A stretch of DNA of 44,601 nucleotides. Source: Anaerolineales bacterium UBA832 (lineage in GTDB: Bacteria > Chloroflexota > Anaerolineae > Anaerolineales > UBA11657). This document shows, piece after piece, positions 17,189-24,481 of the stretch. The stretch lies in assembly GCA_002296125.1 (NCBI GenBank), contig DBHI01000049.1:1-44601 (forward strand), read 5' to 3'. The notes beneath the pieces are model-generated. The model did not search any database, was not told the origin of the DNA, and saw only the letters and a program-made list of their open reading frames with translations. The translations under genes were made by a program, and so were the position numbers. Numbering within the stretch: position 1 is the stretch's first letter; each line of letters begins with the position of its first letter.

Positions 17189-18201
17189 AATAAATGAATA
17201 TGATCACTAATCCACTCCCATAAAAGCTTGGTCCCTGTTACAGGATCAACCTTAGGAGACCAACCACTCCTAGAAAATGCAGTAATATCACTAATATATA
17301 CCTTTTGATCACCTGGTCTCCAATCATCATATTGTATCGACAAATCTTTACCAGCTAAATCCTTAATAATCGGCTCTATCTCATTCCAAATAGATACAGT
17401 AAAATCCACGCCACCTCCAATATTAAAAACCTGACCAGCAAAATTATTTGGAGATTCTAAAACAATATCGTACGCGTCTAACAAATCATCTATCCAAAGA
17501 ATATCCCTTACTTGCTTACCATCACCATATATCTTTATTTTAGAATCTTTTAGTATTGAAATAATAAAATGAGCCAACCATCCCTGATCCTCAATACCAT
17601 ATTGACGAACACCATAAATACATGATTGTCGAAAGACTACTGTAGGAATTGAATAAATCCGGCTATAATCACGCACATATTGATCTCCTGCGCCTTTAGA
17701 ACACCCATAAGGTGAATGGAAATCTAAATGATTCTGTTCTGAAATTCCTAAAGGCAACTCTTTATACTGCCATCGTGTTGCTGTTTCCACCAAAGACACA
17801 TCATCCATAGCACCATACACCTTGTTTGTGGAAGCATATACAATCAACGGATTGTTACTGGACAATCTCGCCGCTTCCAAAACATTCAATGTACCCAAAG
17901 CATTTATTTCAAAATCTTCTCTAGGATTAACAACTGATGAAGTCACTGCCACTTGTGCTGCAAAATGAAACACTACATCCTGTTTATACACTGCTTCTTT
18001 AACATCTTCAAAATGACGAACATCGCCCTGCACAAACTTAATCCCCGAAGAATATTTCCCTTGCAACCATTCTAAATTTTGTACCGACCCCTTTCTAGAC
18101 AAGTTGTCAAATAAAGTAACCTGATGACCATTACTTAACAACCGTTCTGCGTAGTTACTTCCAATAAATCCTGCACCACCTGTAATTAATATCTTTCCCA
18201 T
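17185..18201 (-). CDS. CDP-paratose 2-epimerase-like extended SDR
   Basis: The 338-residue protein has GGAGFIGSNYAERL (6-19), FDNLSRKGSVQNL, HFAAQVAVTSSV, ASTNKVYG, the catalytic Tyr-x3-Lys in FHSPYGCSKGAGDQY, FRQSCIYGVRQYGIEDQGW and WRPGDQKVYISD. The DFHSPYGCSK, RQSCIYG and EDQGW patterns are specific to the CDP-paratose (CDP-tyvelose) 2-epimerase branch, which inverts C2 of CDP-3,6-dideoxyhexoses. The earlier steps of that pathway are not in the window, so either they lie elsewhere or this relative acts on another nucleotide sugar. It sits 21 bases after tsaB and overlaps the glycosylase gene. Confidence 0.84.
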   Translation of the reverse strand: MGKILITGGAGFIGSNYAERLLSNGHQVTLFDNLSRKGSVQNLEWLQGKYSSGIKFVQGDVRHFEDVKEAVYKQDVVFHFAAQVAVTSSVVNPREDFEINALGTLNVLEAARLSSNNPLIVYASTNKVYGAMDDVSLVETATRWQYKELPLGISEQNHLDFHSPYGCSKGAGDQYVRDYSRIYSIPTVVFRQSCIYGVRQYGIEDQGWLAHFIISILKDSKIKIYGDGKQVRDILWIDDLLDAYDIVLESPNNFAGQVFNIGGGVDFTVSIWNEIEPIIKDLAGKDLSIQYDDWRPGDQKVYISDITAFSRSGWSPKVDPVTGTKLLWEWISDHIHLL

Positions 18202-18222
18202 ATCGTGTTCAGCTACCTAATA

Positions 18223-18885
18223 TCATGACGCATTGTCTGTCGCAGATCGAACATAATGTGGTGACAATGAACCTATATGATCAACTTCTCCTTTATTTAT
18301 TCGATTTCTAGCTATATCAATAAGAGCTGCAGCACGACGTACATTTAATGCTGAGGACGCTATAATAACATTGTCATCAAATTTCTGTGAATATTTACTA
18401 CTTAATTCACCACATATATAATAATCTCCTGTCTCAGTTTCTTTCAATATATCCTGCCAACTAGTTATATAAGGATCCTGAAAACTACTCCAATCATCAA
18501 TTTTCCATGTATATTTCCCAACTACTAAACGCTGTCTGCCAGCCTGAATAATTGTCAACAAAGACCCATCAAACTCTGGCTGCATATGAGCCAAGACATC
18601 CATAGTAGATACACCAATTAACGGCAACGAATACGATAAAGCTAAACCTTTAGCAAAACCAAGTCCAATTCGTATTCCAGTAAAAGATCCTGGACCAATT
18701 GTCACAGCAATTGCTTTTAAGGATTTAATATTCACAGATGCATTAGTTATCATACGATCTACATACTCAGCCAACTCAACAGTATGATTATCGTTGCTAC
18801 GCCAACTATATTCAGAATGAATACAAACTCCATCGTCAAGAGCAATACTTGCACTACTAGTAGCTGTGTCTATACCTAAAAACAT
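18223..18885 (-). CDS. tsaB: tRNA t6A biosynthesis protein TsaB
   Basis: The 220-residue protein starts MFLGIDTATSSASIAL, the ASKHA-fold phosphate-1 segment of TsaB, and carries the signature VTIGPGSFTGIRIGLGFAKGLAL (about 62-84). TsaB is the non-catalytic scaffold that pairs with TsaD and TsaE to add threonylcarbamoyl to A37 of ANN-decoding tRNAs. tsaE lies 11 bases upstream on the same strand; TsaD is not in the window. The ATG follows an AAGG-containing purine stretch. Confidence 0.95.
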   Translation of the reverse strand: MFLGIDTATSSASIALDDGVCIHSEYSWRSNDNHTVELAEYVDRMITNASVNIKSLKAIAVTIGPGSFTGIRIGLGFAKGLALSYSLPLIGVSTMDVLAHMQPEFDGSLLTIIQAGRQRLVVGKYTWKIDDWSSFQDPYITSWQDILKETETGDYYICGELSSKYSQKFDDNVIIASSALNVRRAAALIDIARNRINKGEVDHIGSLSPHYVRSATDNAS

Positions 18886-18896
18886 ATTCCATTACC

Positions 18897-19391
18897 TTAT
18901 TGAAAAGCACTTTTACGAAAATCAGCTAATAACGATACAAAACGATCACCATTAGCACTTACTTCAATACTTCTCTTTTCATCAGTAAGATATTTCATTT
19001 TAATTAACAATCGCTCTTTTGGAAGAATCTCTTCAACATTCTCCGACCATTCTATCATTACACTAACTCCTGAATTTAATCTCTCATCAACACAAAGATG
19101 ATCCCCTTCAATCCAATTATCTAATCTATAACAATCCATATGATGCAATTGAGCTCCATCAGCACGAGTATACTCATTAACCAAAATATATGAAGGGCTA
19201 TTAGCCGGTTCCAGAGCTCCCCATCCACGTGCTATTCCAATAGCTAAAGATGTTTTTCCAGATCCCATATGACCTGTTAAACACAATAAATCCTCAGACC
19301 TCAATAGTTGACCAAGCTTAACCCCATACCGAAGTGTCTGATCATAACTGTAGCTAATAAAATCTAGTGTTTGCAAATCCATGATAGGCAT
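18897..19391 (-). CDS. tsaE: tRNA t6A biosynthesis ATPase TsaE
   Basis: TsaE is the small P-loop ATPase that drives the TsaB-TsaD complex through its cycle. From ATG at 19391 it has 164 residues, the family size. Walker A is GHMGSGKT (Lys46), followed by NSPSYILVNEY and HHMDCYRL, all characteristic. The frame extends to a TTG at 19421, but that would place ten codons across the predicted -10 box, so the ATG at 19391 or the one at 19382 is the real start. Both lie so close to the -10 that the mRNA may be leaderless. It heads the minus-strand block and is followed by tsaB. Confidence 0.93.
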   Translation of the reverse strand: MPIMDLQTLDFISYSYDQTLRYGVKLGQLLRSEDLLCLTGHMGSGKTSLAIGIARGWGALEPANSPSYILVNEYTRADGAQLHHMDCYRLDNWIEGDHLCVDERLNSGVSVMIEWSENVEEILPKERLLIKMKYLTDEKRSIEVSANGDRFVSLLADFRKSAFQ

Positions 19392-19400
19392 GGCAGCGGA

Positions 19401-19429
19401 ATTATAACTACCAGACCTCAAAGATACAA
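19401..19429 (-). promoter_or_regulatory. Predicted tsaE promoter, near-leaderless
   Basis: On the minus strand TTGTAT (19429-19424), a 17-base spacer and a perfect TATAAT (19406-19401) precede the ATG at 19391 by only 9 bases. The expected start point, 6-8 bases after the -10, falls 1-4 bases before that ATG, leaving no room for a Shine-Dalgarno. Confidence 0.55.
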
Positions 19430-19612
19430 GTCAATTTAAACACAATTGTTTAAAACAATTATCAAATTACATTTATTTACCTACAATCTATACATTTGAT
19501 TTTAATAATTAGTAAAAACAACTTACAGTTAGATATTACTATTTTACTAAAGTCGAGATATACTTAACTGTAAATAGCATAGATACAGGTTATAGAAATC
19601 AAGACTCATACA

Positions 19613-20113
19613 ATGAACAACAAATCACTTAGTCATATAGACAGTAAAGGTAATGCACAAATGGTTGACATTACCTCAAAACCAAACACGCAACGATTAG
19701 CTATAGCTTCCGCTGAAATTCACATGGAGAAAAAATCGCTCGAATTAATCCAAAAGGGACATACCAAAAAAGGTGATGTATATACTACAGCTAAGATAGC
19801 TGGTATACAAGCCGCAAAAAAAACAGCGGAACTAATTCCATTATGTCATTCTTTGCTAATTAATGATATACAAATAGAAATAATTGATGATAAAATTCTT
19901 GGAGAAGAACAACATGGTTTAACAATAATATCCACTGTTCAATCGAACGGCAAAACTGGCGTAGAAATGGAAGCTCTAGTATCCGTAACAACAGCATCTC
20001 TCACCATATATGATATGACAAAGGCGATAGACAAGTCCATGAAAATCACCAACATACATCTAGTAGAAAAACGAGGCGGTCAAACTGGAGATATAGTTAC
20101 CAAACAAAATTAA
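19613..20113 (+). CDS. moaC: Cyclic pyranopterin monophosphate synthase MoaC
   Basis: The 166-residue protein makes cyclic pyranopterin monophosphate from the MoaA product, the first stage of molybdenum cofactor synthesis. It shows MVDIT (17-21), the LIPLCHSL motif with His79, GVEMEALVSVTTASLTIYD and the catalytic DMTKAIDKSM with Asp134 and Lys137. Length and motifs are complete. It is the first gene of a four-gene run; the MoaD-MoaE fusion follows 22 bases later. MoaA is not in the window. No Shine-Dalgarno is visible. Confidence 0.96.
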   Translation: MNNKSLSHIDSKGNAQMVDITSKPNTQRLAIASAEIHMEKKSLELIQKGHTKKGDVYTTAKIAGIQAAKKTAELIPLCHSLLINDIQIEIIDDKILGEEQHGLTIISTVQSNGKTGVEMEALVSVTTASLTIYDMTKAIDKSMKITNIHLVEKRGGQTGDIVTKQN

Positions 20114-20135
20114 TGACCAAAATATTCCCAAATCC

Positions 20136-20852
20136 ATGAAAATATCTGTTCTTCTATTCGCAAACATAAAAGAATATGCAGGCACTAATATGCTCTCCTT
20201 AGATATACAGGATACGTGTACAGTCCAAGATCTTAAGGATGCAATCGCACGAGAAATTCCAGAGACAAAAAATCTAATACAAACAACGATCGTATCGATT
20301 AACCATGAATTTGCCTTTCCAGAAGATATTATTCCTCCAGATGCAGAAATTGCTGTCTTCCCTCCAGTATCAGGAGGTCAAAAAAAACCTAATATAATTA
20401 AACTCACAGATAAAGACTTTCAAATCGATAAATTAATACCTCAAATTGTAGGGCCTACAAATGGTGCCATTTGCATGTTCTCAGGAGTAGTCCGAGAATT
20501 TAATTCAATTGATAACAATGCAGGTTCTTTGGAACATGTAACTAATCTTATATATGAAGCATATGAACCTATGGCAACAAATAAAATGTGCCAAGTAGCC
20601 TCAGAAATTCGCTCCAAATGGCCTAACATATTTGGTATAGCCATCATCCAACGTATAGGAGAACTAGAACCAAGTCAAAAAACAATAATGATTGCTTGTA
20701 CGGGTGCACATAGAAATTCTGGAGTATTTGAAGCAGCCAGATATGGAATTGACAGACTCAAAGAAATTGTTCCTATTTGGAAAAAAGAATTAGACAAATC
20801 AAATTCCGCTTGGATTCAAGGTACATATATACCAAATAAAAATGACAATTAA
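20136..20852 (+). CDS. MoaD-MoaE fusion (molybdopterin synthase, MoaX-like)
   Basis: This 238-residue protein joins both subunits of molybdopterin synthase. Residues 1-81 are MoaD, a ubiquitin-like sulfur carrier ending PPVSGG at Gly80-Gly81; residues about 90-232 are MoaE, with GAICMFSGVVREF, YEAYEPMA, IIQRIGELEPSQKTIMI, AHRNSGVFEA and the catalytic-lysine segment DRLKEIVPIWKKE (Lys209, Lys216). In separate MoaD the final Gly carries the thiocarboxylate, so here the GG must be released by cleavage or work through a strained internal site. Mycobacterial MoaX, a fusion of the same order, is known to be cleaved after its MoaD part. It lies in the moaC operon. Confidence 0.94.
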   Translation: MKISVLLFANIKEYAGTNMLSLDIQDTCTVQDLKDAIAREIPETKNLIQTTIVSINHEFAFPEDIIPPDAEIAVFPPVSGGQKKPNIIKLTDKDFQIDKLIPQIVGPTNGAICMFSGVVREFNSIDNNAGSLEHVTNLIYEAYEPMATNKMCQVASEIRSKWPNIFGIAIIQRIGELEPSQKTIMIACTGAHRNSGVFEAARYGIDRLKEIVPIWKKELDKSNSAWIQGTYIPNKNDN

Positions 20853-20870
20853 TAAACATGGTGTTAAATA

Positions 20871-21266
20871 ATGAATATATTTGCTAAAAAGTGGTTCTAT
20901 AAAAACCCTGGAAGTATTACTCATAACATTGCAGAAAATGTCCGGCAATCATTTTGGTCTTCAGGACTATATAACATATGGATTGATTCAATAAATAATT
21001 CTGCTCCTTATAAAGTACAAGGTCATCATAACTCAATAGAATTTGAAATGGAATGGCAGCCCTCCAGATGGCTTAAGTTGCGCACCACAAAAAACAACTT
21101 GCAAATACAGAATCATATTTCATGGATGCTAGAACAAAAATGTAATATCTCATTTGTAGACCAAAACAACCATAAAATATATGAATGGCATCTTGAAGAT
21201 TTTGACAAAAGATGGAGAGAACTCTCTGGCAATCCAATTTATAGTGAATTAGAACGTATTAATTAA
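20871..21266 (+). CDS. Unknown Trp-rich small protein in the moa operon
   Basis: The 131-residue product is not recognised. It is unusually aromatic, with eight Trp, and has no signal peptide or membrane segment. The predicted pattern is alternating beta (IEFEMEWQ, WLKLRTTKNNLQIQ, CNISFVDQNNHKIYEW) with a C-terminal helix holding DFDKRWREL. It begins 18 bases after the MoaD-MoaE fusion and ends 18 bases before the next unknown gene, so it is very likely cotranscribed with moaC. No Shine-Dalgarno is present. A link to molybdenum cofactor is context only. Confidence 0.72.
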   Translation: MNIFAKKWFYKNPGSITHNIAENVRQSFWSSGLYNIWIDSINNSAPYKVQGHHNSIEFEMEWQPSRWLKLRTTKNNLQIQNHISWMLEQKCNISFVDQNNHKIYEWHLEDFDKRWRELSGNPIYSELERIN

Positions 21267-21284
21267 TTTTTTCAAACATTAGCA

Positions 21285-21866
21285 ATGTATAATATTTTAG
21301 ATGACATTGCTGCTTTTAAAGCAATGCTTAATGATTTTGTACCGTTTGTTCAGTCACCCACAATTTTCTGGAAGTTATCTAATCCTGGTCCCTTTATGAA
21401 AAGATATCCAACATTAACAATAGCGGGTATCATGTTCTGCATGGAAAAACTGACTAAAGTACAGACAGATCTAGACATCAATACTACAAATCAGAAAAAT
21501 AATTTAGTAGCTCAAATGAATTATAATCTCATTAAATGGAACGATATACTTATTAGGAAGTCATTATTCGAAATCAATAGCAGATTGCGTTCCTGGAAAA
21601 TATATGTCGATGACTGTATTAATGATATCAATGATTATGATAAATATTATACAGAAGAAATTTATGGGCGCGTATATATCCATCTTCTACTACAAACACT
21701 CAAGAATCATGACCAAATCAGCATCTTGCAAAACAAAGTACATGTATATGATACACAATTAGCTCAATTATTTGTCGAAAACACATTTTTATGGGACCAA
21801 TCACTACAAATAGTGTTTCCACGTGAAAATTATTGGTATTTATATGGTAGGCTCAAAACAACCTGA
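21285..21866 (+). CDS. Unknown helical protein in the moa operon
   Basis: The 193-residue product is predicted mostly alpha-helical and soluble. An N-terminal helix (YNILDDIAAFKAMLNDFV) is followed by SPTIFWKLSNPGPFMKRYPTL, a helix GIMFCMEKL, then long helices with RLRSWKIYVDDCIND and EIYGRVYIHLLLQTL. It ends with an aromatic cluster near NYWYLYGR. The layout recalls a conserved uncharacterised family seen in Chloroflexota genomes, but that is memory of style, not a search. It is the last gene of the moaC run and is convergent with rny 33 bases away. Confidence 0.72.
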   Translation: MYNILDDIAAFKAMLNDFVPFVQSPTIFWKLSNPGPFMKRYPTLTIAGIMFCMEKLTKVQTDLDINTTNQKNNLVAQMNYNLIKWNDILIRKSLFEINSRLRSWKIYVDDCINDINDYDKYYTEEIYGRVYIHLLLQTLKNHDQISILQNKVHVYDTQLAQLFVENTFLWDQSLQIVFPRENYWYLYGRLKTT

Positions 21867-21899
21867 TTATTAATTGCGCTTTATGAAATCTTATATTAT

Positions 21900-23426
21900 T
21901 TACTTAGCATAATGTACTGCTCTAGTCTCTCGAATAACAGTCACTTTAATTTGACCCGGATACTGAAGATTTTCTTCTGCCTTAAGGGCCACATCCTTAG
22001 CAATTTGCATGGCTTCAAGATCATCCACCTTATCTGGACTAACAATCAAACGTACTTCTCTACCTGCTTGTAAAGCAAAAGCTTCTTTAACACCCTTTGC
22101 CGAATTTGCAATCTCTTCTAGAGATCTTATTCTTTTAACATATTGCTCAAAATTTTCACGCCGTGCGCCAGGACGAGATCCCGAGATTGCATCTGCCACC
22201 TCAACTATTGTGGCCTCAACACTTTCTTGCTCAACTTCATGATGATGAGCAGCAACAGCATTGCATACTATCGATGAAACACCATAACGCCTACAAATTT
22301 CTGCTCCAATAGCCGCATGTGTTCCTGACACCTCATGATCCACAGCCTTACCTATATCATGTAATAATCCTGCTGTTTTGGATACATCCACATCTGCACC
22401 AATTTCAGCAGCAATTACACCGGCTATCAATGCAGTTTCTATTGCATGTGAATGCTGATCCTGACCATAAGAAGTGCGAAATTTTAATTTGCCTAATAAC
22501 CGCACAATCTGTGCTTGCAGGCCCAAAACACCTGCATCATATACCGCCTTCTCACCTTCTTCTTTAATTATTATTTCTACATCCTCTCTAGACTTAGAGA
22601 CCACTTTCTCTATCTGAGCAGGATGAATACGTCCATCTAGTATCAATTTACTTAAAGCTCGTCTTGCTATCTCTCTTCTGATTGGATCAAAAGAAGCTAC
22701 CATCACTGAATCAGGTGCCCCATCTACTACTACATCTACACCTGCGACCTGTTCAAATGACCTAATATTACGACCATTCCGACCTATAATACGTCCTTTG
22801 ATATCATCAGACGGAATAGGAATAGTAGTGGTCGAATGCTCAGACACTTGATCACTAGATACACGTTGCATAGCCATAACAAGCAATTTTCTAGCCTTAT
22901 TTTCTCCTTCTGTCTTTGCTTCCTGTTCGATATTGCGAATCATCTTGGCCATATCTTCTCGCGATTCTCTTTCAACTAAGCTCATCAACTCATCTTTAGC
23001 TTCTAGTTTTGTCATAGAAGCTACTCTTTGCAACTCTTCAAATTGTGTTTTTAGTTTTGCATCGATCTGTTTCTTTTTTTGTTTAATTTCAAGATTAAGC
23101 TTTTTTAAATCTCTACTACGTTGATCTAACCGACTAGAACGTTGATCCATCTTGTTACGCCGACTTTCCATACGACTTTCTTCTTCGGACACTCTTTTAC
23201 GTCTTGCAAACAATTCCTTGTCCATGGTATCACGCTTAGCATGCAACTCATCCTTAACACTCAATTCCAAATCTCGCATCTTTTGATCATATTCAGCATT
23301 TAAACGCTCATTATTCAATGAGTATTTTGTTTCTAAAACATTTTTTTGATAGCGATATATCAACAGCAAAAGAATTGAGCCAATTAATATAATCGCTAGT
23401 ACCAATATAATGATATTCAATGTCAT
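21900..23426 (-). CDS. rny: Ribonuclease Y (membrane-anchored endoribonuclease)
   Basis: The 508-residue protein has the full RNase Y layout: one N-terminal membrane segment (about 2-24), a long charged coiled coil (about 30-180), a KH domain starting near IPIPSDDIKGRIIGRNGRNIRSFE (about 205-228), and an HD domain with HAIETALIAG and LLHDIGKAVDHE. It begins mRNA decay by internal cleavage at the membrane. A GAGGG Shine-Dalgarno lies 6 bases before the ATG, and the upstream recX stop is 2 bases away, so the two form an operon downstream of recA. Confidence 0.97.
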   Translation of the reverse strand: MTLNIIILVLAIILIGSILLLLIYRYQKNVLETKYSLNNERLNAEYDQKMRDLELSVKDELHAKRDTMDKELFARRKRVSEEESRMESRRNKMDQRSSRLDQRSRDLKKLNLEIKQKKKQIDAKLKTQFEELQRVASMTKLEAKDELMSLVERESREDMAKMIRNIEQEAKTEGENKARKLLVMAMQRVSSDQVSEHSTTTIPIPSDDIKGRIIGRNGRNIRSFEQVAGVDVVVDGAPDSVMVASFDPIRREIARRALSKLILDGRIHPAQIEKVVSKSREDVEIIIKEEGEKAVYDAGVLGLQAQIVRLLGKLKFRTSYGQDQHSHAIETALIAGVIAAEIGADVDVSKTAGLLHDIGKAVDHEVSGTHAAIGAEICRRYGVSSIVCNAVAAHHHEVEQESVEATIVEVADAISGSRPGARRENFEQYVKRIRSLEEIANSAKGVKEAFALQAGREVRLIVSPDKVDDLEAMQIAKDVALKAEENLQYPGQIKVTVIRETRAVHYAK

Positions 23427-23428
23427 TT

Positions 23429-24058
23429 TTAACCCTCTTTGTCTTTTTTTAATTGGATCATTTCATAGACAACGTCATTGATAACATCATATTCAAAACC
23501 ATTCCTAGCTAACAATGACCACATTCTCTTTCGAAACAAATCCCGTGATAATTGATTGAATTTCGATAATTTAGAATAAGCCAACTGACGAGCATCAGAC
23601 AACTCATCCACATCATCAAGGGCAATTTCAATATCACCTTCACTTACGCCCTTTAACATTAATTCCTTACGTATTGCACGTTTACTACGAGGTCTAAACG
23701 TACGTCTATTATCCACCCACAATTCTGCAAACTGTAAATCATCTAACACATTATCTTTCTGCAATTGATCCAGAACCCGTTTAATTATTTCTACTTCAAA
23801 CCCATGCTTAATCAACCTATCGTAAACTTCCTTTACAGATCGTGGCCGATAATCTATAAATTTTTTAGCTTTTTTATATGCTTTACCTATTAGATCACTT
23901 TCTAACAACTTATCCACTGCACTAGAAGACAAAGTTTGCCCAATCAACAAATGTTCAGAATTATTATGTGACAAACTGAAAGCATATTTATCATTTAAAT
24001 AAATATTGACTCTATCACTATTACGCGTCTGATGTTTTATATTAGTTATAGTTTGCAT
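23429..24058 (-). CDS. recX: RecX, regulator of RecA
   Basis: RecX binds RecA filaments and limits their growth. From ATG at 24058 the protein has 209 residues, with an N-terminal beta segment (SDRVNIYLNDKYAFSL) and helical repeats including LIGKAYKKAKKFIDYRPRSVKEV, LQFAELWVDNRRTFRPRSKRAIRKEL and RDLFRKRMWSLLARNGF, typical of RecX. The frame runs upstream to an ATG at 24088, but that codon lies in the loop of a strong terminator hairpin, and family N-termini match the shorter form, so 24058 is chosen. recA is upstream on the same strand and rny follows after 2 bases. Confidence 0.92.
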   Translation of the reverse strand: MQTITNIKHQTRNSDRVNIYLNDKYAFSLSHNNSEHLLIGQTLSSSAVDKLLESDLIGKAYKKAKKFIDYRPRSVKEVYDRLIKHGFEVEIIKRVLDQLQKDNVLDDLQFAELWVDNRRTFRPRSKRAIRKELMLKGVSEGDIEIALDDVDELSDARQLAYSKLSKFNQLSRDLFRKRMWSLLARNGFEYDVINDVVYEMIQLKKDKEG

Positions 24059-24068
24059 AATATCAACA

Positions 24069-24101
24069 AAAAATACCGTAGCCAACATATGCCACGGTAT
24101 C
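24069..24101 (-). terminator. Intrinsic terminator between recA and recX
   Basis: On the minus strand ATACCGTGGC pairs with GCTACGGTAT (seven Watson-Crick pairs, then G-T, G-C and C-G) around a loop of about 8 bases, followed by a run of six T. It should stop most transcripts coming from recA about 11 bases before the recX ATG. In E. coli a terminator between recA and recX with partial read-through keeps RecX below RecA, so the same logic is plausible here. Confidence 0.72.
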
Positions 24102-24481
24102 AGAAATATAATTCAATCGTCAAGCTTGTAATTACTAGTATCTTAGTATCTTATTTAATTGTTTTTGCCAACACAACTTTAATATACTTTTATCTACTCA
24201 AAACATGTACATAACAAAGGATCATAAACTTATTTTCAATAATATATTGTTTCATATCTACGCATCACTAATCAAAAAAGATCCTCATATAGTATCTTAC
24301 GTCATGATACTTTACAGTACATGAGCAATAAACATTTCAAACTTAAATACCTTACTAGTAGTTACAATCATACCGTTAACATTCTTAATTTATTTGAAGC
24401 TAATCAAATATATATAAATTCACACCTTTCATATGTAATATAAACTTATTACACATACTGTTTAACAACATACATCCTGTG
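24102..24481. other. Long recA-recX spacer, no gene seen
   Basis: About 380 very AT-rich bases lie between the recA stop and the terminator. On the minus strand there is a weak hairpin followed by T's at 24298-24274 (AAGATACT / AGGATCTT with one mismatch) that might be a first recA terminator, and an AAGATACTAAGATACT direct repeat near 24140-24155. Only tiny ORFs (about 20 codons or fewer) occur on that strand. A small RNA or long 3' UTR cannot be excluded. Confidence 0.4.

Noticed and set aside
24059..24088. Longer RecX start at ATG 24088
   Set aside because: The codon lies in the loop of a strong terminator hairpin and adds ten residues not expected in RecX; ATG 24058 is preferred.
24032..24214. 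Short plus-strand ORF over the recA-recX spacer
   Set aside because: It runs through the recX start and the terminator hairpin, has no ribosome-binding site and no recognisable protein features.
24274..24298. Possible recA terminator hairpin
   Set aside because: The AT-rich stem has a mismatch and only two or three G-C pairs; too weak to list as a terminator, so it is only mentioned in the spacer entry.
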